NCBI RefSeq assembly: GCF_037176765.1
Contig: NC_090034.1
Location: forward strand, 188,501 to 252,500
Source: Anolis sagrei
Lineage: Eukaryota > Chordata > Lepidosauria > Squamata > Anolidae
Length of the DNA stretch: 64,000 nucleotides
Direction: 5' to 3'
Under the pieces are notes generated by a model. It did no database searches. It saw only the letters and a list, made by a program, of their open reading frames with translations, and had not been told where the DNA came from. How positions within the stretch are numbered: position 1 is the first letter of the stretch; each line of letters opens with the position of its first letter. Position numbers and translations under genes: made by a program. Below, one piece after another: positions 61,570 through 64,000 of this stretch.

Positions 61570-61795
61570 CAGCTTTTGACTTTCCTGAAGCCAGCTTGCT
61601 GTGGGATCAGACAGGGGTCTATGTTTTCTGTAATTCTGTGCAAAACAAGTCTCTCCAGAACTTTGCAGAGGTGGCACAACAACAGGGAGACTGGTCTGTA
61701 GCTTTTGGGGTCGTTACGGTCTTTGCCTGGCTTCAGGATGGCGATGACTCTTGCTTTCCTCCAGATTTTGGGGATCTGTGGGATATATACGTAAT
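61570..61795 (-). mobile_element. Non-LTR RT N-terminal block in opposite orientation
   Basis: Minus strand: PQIPKIWRKARVIAILKPGK, DPKSYRPVSLL and CLIPQQAGFRK, the RT 0-1 blocks of I/Jockey-type LINEs, directly adjoining the plus-strand Vingi-like 3' half. Confidence 0.75.
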
Positions 61796-61799
61796 GTAA

Positions 61800-61925
61800 T
61801 GTAATATAATATGCATAACGGTAAGTCCCCAAATTGGAAACAAGATTGGCTCTGTAGGCTTGTTCTGAAGTTGAATCCGTATGTAAGTCGGAACAGGGAC
61901 ATCTTAGAAGTGTAATTCCCCCCAT
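61800..61925 (+). repeat. Unclassified dispersed lizard repeat next to BRI3 exon 2
   Basis: GTAAGTCCCCAAATTGGAAA and CGTATGTAAGTCGGAACAGG words, ending about 50 bp before BRI3 exon 2. Confidence 0.55.
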
Positions 61926-61974
61926 GTATCTGTGTGAATATGTATTGACCACTTCCTCCCCCTCCTCTGCTTAG

Positions 61975-62095
61975 GCTACGTGGTGCCCCCCCCGGTCCCT
62001 CCTCCGCACAGCTTCCCCAACACGACGTACACCATCATCCAGCAGCCCCTTCCCGCCACCTCCGTCGTGGTCGTGGGCGGATGCCCCGCTTGCAG
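61975..62095 (+). CDS. BRI3: BRI3 coding exon 2, residues 50-90
   Basis: Acceptor TGCTTAG|GCTACG after a C/T tract, donor TTGCAG|GTAAGG, 121 bp, completing the split glycine codon of exon 1. It encodes GYVVPPPVPPPHSF, NTTYTIIQQPLPAT and SVVVVGGCPACR. The last motif matches human SIVVVGGCPVCR, the cysteine motif just before the hydrophobic segments. The final exon (human VGVLEDCFTFLG onward) is not found in the remaining 1.9 kb, so the gene runs off the window. Confidence 0.93.
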
Positions 62096-62254
62096 GTAAG
62101 GACGCAGCGCCCCACCCCTCCCTCTAGAAGGTGAACACAGCTCTACATGTATGTATGCGTGTAAATATTTGTGGCCGACTTCCTCTGAGCTCCAGTAAAC
62201 CCAATCAGCACACAGAACCACCCCCCCCCCTTCCACCAATAGAAAATACTAGAG

Positions 62255-63085
62255 CAGTGGTTCTCCACCTTCCTCATGCCGCGACCCCTTAATACATTTC
62301 CTCATCTTGTGGTGACCCCCAACCATCCCATTATTTTGTTGCTACTACACAACTGTCATTTTGCGACTGTTGTCCCGTGATATGAGATTAGGTCTCTGGT
62401 TGGAGAGAGCTAAGGAAATGTTAATGCTGTGTCTCTCCACCTTCCTAATGCCGCGACCCCTTAGTACAGTTCCTCATCTTGTGGTGACCCCCAGCCATCA
62501 CATTATTTTCATTGCTACTACACAACTGTCATTTTTGCTTTTGTTACGAATTGTAATGTAAATATACGATATGCAGGATGCATTTCCATTCCCTGGACCA
62601 AATTTGGCACAAATACCTGATACTCCCACATTTGAATACTGGTGGAGTTGGTGTGTGTGTGTGTGATTGATTTTGTCATTTGGGAGTTGTAGTTGCTGGG
62701 ATTTATAGTTCACCTACAACAATCAAAGAGCATTCTGAATTCCTCCAACAATGGAATTGAATCGGTCCTGGCACACAGAACTCCCATGACCGACAGAAAA
62801 TACTGCAAGGGTTTGGTGGGCAATGATCTTGAGTTTGGGAGTTGTAGTTCACCTACATCCAGAGAGCACTGTGGACTCAAGCAATGTTGGATCTGAACCA
62901 AAGTTGGCACGAATACACAATATGCCCAAATGTGAACCCTGGTGGAGTTTGGGGAAAATAGACCTTGACATTTGGGAGTTGTAGTTGCTGGGATTTATAG
63001 TTCCCCTACAATCAAAGAGCATTCTGAACCCCACCAATGAGAGAATTGGGCCAAACCTCCCACACAGAACCCCCATTGGGACCAA
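62255..63085 (+). mobile_element. SPIN/OC1-like hAT, left end with duplicated terminus
   Basis: Left end CAGTGGTTCTCCACCTTCCT after TACTAGAG, with a second copy of the same left-end sequence at about 62430. Then come two rounds of the GGGAGTTGTAGTTGCTGGG module. The right end is absent; sequence changes at about 63085. Confidence 0.7.
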
Positions 63086-63480
63086 CCGGGCAGGCCCGAG
63101 CGGCCTCCGCCAGCCACTATTTTTAGAGCGCCGTGGCTTCGACCCAAAGCAAAGCCGCTTAGGCCAACGCCTGGCTTTCCCGGCTAAGATTAGCCCGTCT
63201 CTCAAGGGGGGGGGGAGGGGGGCCTCGGGGGGGGGGCAATGGGAGGCACCCAGTGCAAGGTGCGCACGCAGGTTTTGCAAAGCAGGTTGGCCTCGCCATT
63301 CGATGCTCAGCTGCTGGCTGGCCCTTCTCCACAAATGCATTTCGGTCTTCTTCTGAATCAGGCACGCATGCGCTTGGCTCACTCGCTTGAATGGCACCCA
63401 GGAGCCAGCCCTGAAGCTGCCAAGTCAATCAATAGGTGGGGCCTGGCTGTTGTTGCCTGGAGGCACCCTCTGCTAGAGGA
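63086..63480. other. Unassigned GC-rich BRI3 intron sequence
   Basis: Unique-looking sequence with G runs at 63206-63237; no BRI3 exon 3 signature found. Confidence 0.45.
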
Positions 63481-63483
63481 AAT

Positions 63484-63670
63484 CTATATCAATAAAAATG
63501 TCATGTTCGTTTGTGGGGTTAGCATAACTCTAAAACCACTGGACGAATTGCCACCAAATTTGGCCACAAGGCACCTACTAACCCAAGGAGTGACCGTCAC
63601 TCAAAAAAAAAAATCGGGTTTGTCATTTGGGAGTTGTAGTTGCTGGGATTTATAGTTCACTTACAATCAA
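63484..63670 (+). mobile_element. Helitron 5' end
   Basis: TCTATATCAATAAAAATGTC after an A, ACTCTAAAACCACTGGACG, CCAAATTTGGCCACAAGGC, then the GGGAGTTGTAGTTGCTGGG module. Confidence 0.7.
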
Positions 63671-64000
63671 GTGGTCACTGGCACTTGGTCGTTTGTTACC
63701 TGGGGGTCCCGCTTCTTTATTGACTGCCTTGTTTCTCAATCCTGGTGACCAGGTCTGGGTCACTTTCATGGTTTCCCCCCTTTCTGGTGATGACATTGTT
63801 GACGTGCTTCTTGTGGGTTTCAATGGCTTCTCTGTGTAGCCTGGCATCGTGGTTGCCACAAACGCATCGTGCACACAGACAATGCCGGCCGAGTTGCGTA
63901 ATAGGAAAAAAAGTCAATGCTTAAAACCTTTGAAGATACCATTAGCCGTAGATGCTGGCGAAACATCAGGAGAGGATGCTGCCAGCACATAATGCTCAAA
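63671..64000 (-). mobile_element. Penelope-like endonuclease fragment, with a tail in plus orientation
   Basis: Minus strand reads ARLHREAIETHKKHVNN, matching RLHREAIEIHKKQVDN at 55760-55800. From about 63935 the plus strand shows the tail GATGCTGGCGAAACATCAGG, so two opposed copies meet at the window edge. Confidence 0.65.

Noticed and set aside
62096-64000. BRI3 last exon
   Set aside because: No sequence encoding a VGVLEDCF-like start or the hydrophobic segments was found, so it must lie outside.

Overview
This is vertebrate nuclear DNA, almost certainly from a squamate reptile and probably an iguanian (Anolis- or Sceloporus-like) lizard. The gene structures are split by introns, and the repeats are a lizard mixture: L2/CR1 LINEs, CR1 tails ending in ATTCTATG-type repeats, BovB, an I/Jockey-like (Vingi-like) LINE, Penelope-like elements, tRNA-derived SINEs, Helitrons, SPIN/OC1-like hAT elements, solo LTRs and very many microsatellites. 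The species assignment is inference; no species marker was read.

Two host genes are recognised with confidence. TECPR1 (tectonin beta-propeller repeat containing 1) lies on the minus strand. All 24 coding exons, from the start codon at 50031 to the stop at 15276, could be placed with GT/AG borders and consistent phase, giving a predicted protein of 1224 residues (human is about 1165). BRI3 (brain protein I3) lies on the plus strand, with coding exon 1 at 54003-54150 and exon 2 at 61975-62095; its last exon lies beyond the window. The genes are head to head across a CpG-rich promoter (about 53.4-54.2 kb) that holds a perfect palindromic CLEAR/E-box 10-mer (GTCACGTGAC) and NRF1-like, CCAAT and GC boxes. 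TECPR1 is an autophagy and lysosome-damage factor and BRI3 is a small lysosomal membrane protein, so a shared TFEB/TFE3-type site is a plausible co-regulation point.

Layout: 1-13.6 kb is repeat-dense intergenic DNA. It holds a mosaic of direct duplications (1-1650 with 10571-12072; 1640-2281 with 6480-7072), L1-like fragments, LTR-like fragments, Helitrons with a nested BovB, a degenerate AT-rich satellite, a telomere-like hexamer block, and one possible but unproven small gene or pseudogene at 8.9-9.8 kb. 13.6-14.8 kb is an L2 LINE. 15.3-50.0 kb is TECPR1, whose introns are filled with tandem repeats and transposons, several of them nested with readable target-site duplications. 50.1-53.4 kb is the TECPR1 first intron (hAT with a nested CR1, AT-rich satellite). 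53.4-54.2 kb is the bidirectional promoter and BRI3 exon 1. 54.2-64 kb is BRI3 introns with Penelope, L2, CR1, Vingi-like, hAT and Helitron copies.

The most interesting points are the CLEAR-bearing bidirectional promoter; low-complexity expansions in at least four TECPR1 exons; a roughly 750-bp CCCA/CTCA array beside a TECPR1 splice donor that supplies many decoy GTGAGT donors; a near-perfect 124-bp Penelope palindrome nested in a hAT; an internal module shared by Helitron-ended and hAT-ended elements; and two copies of one solo LTR in opposite orientations flanking TECPR1 exons.
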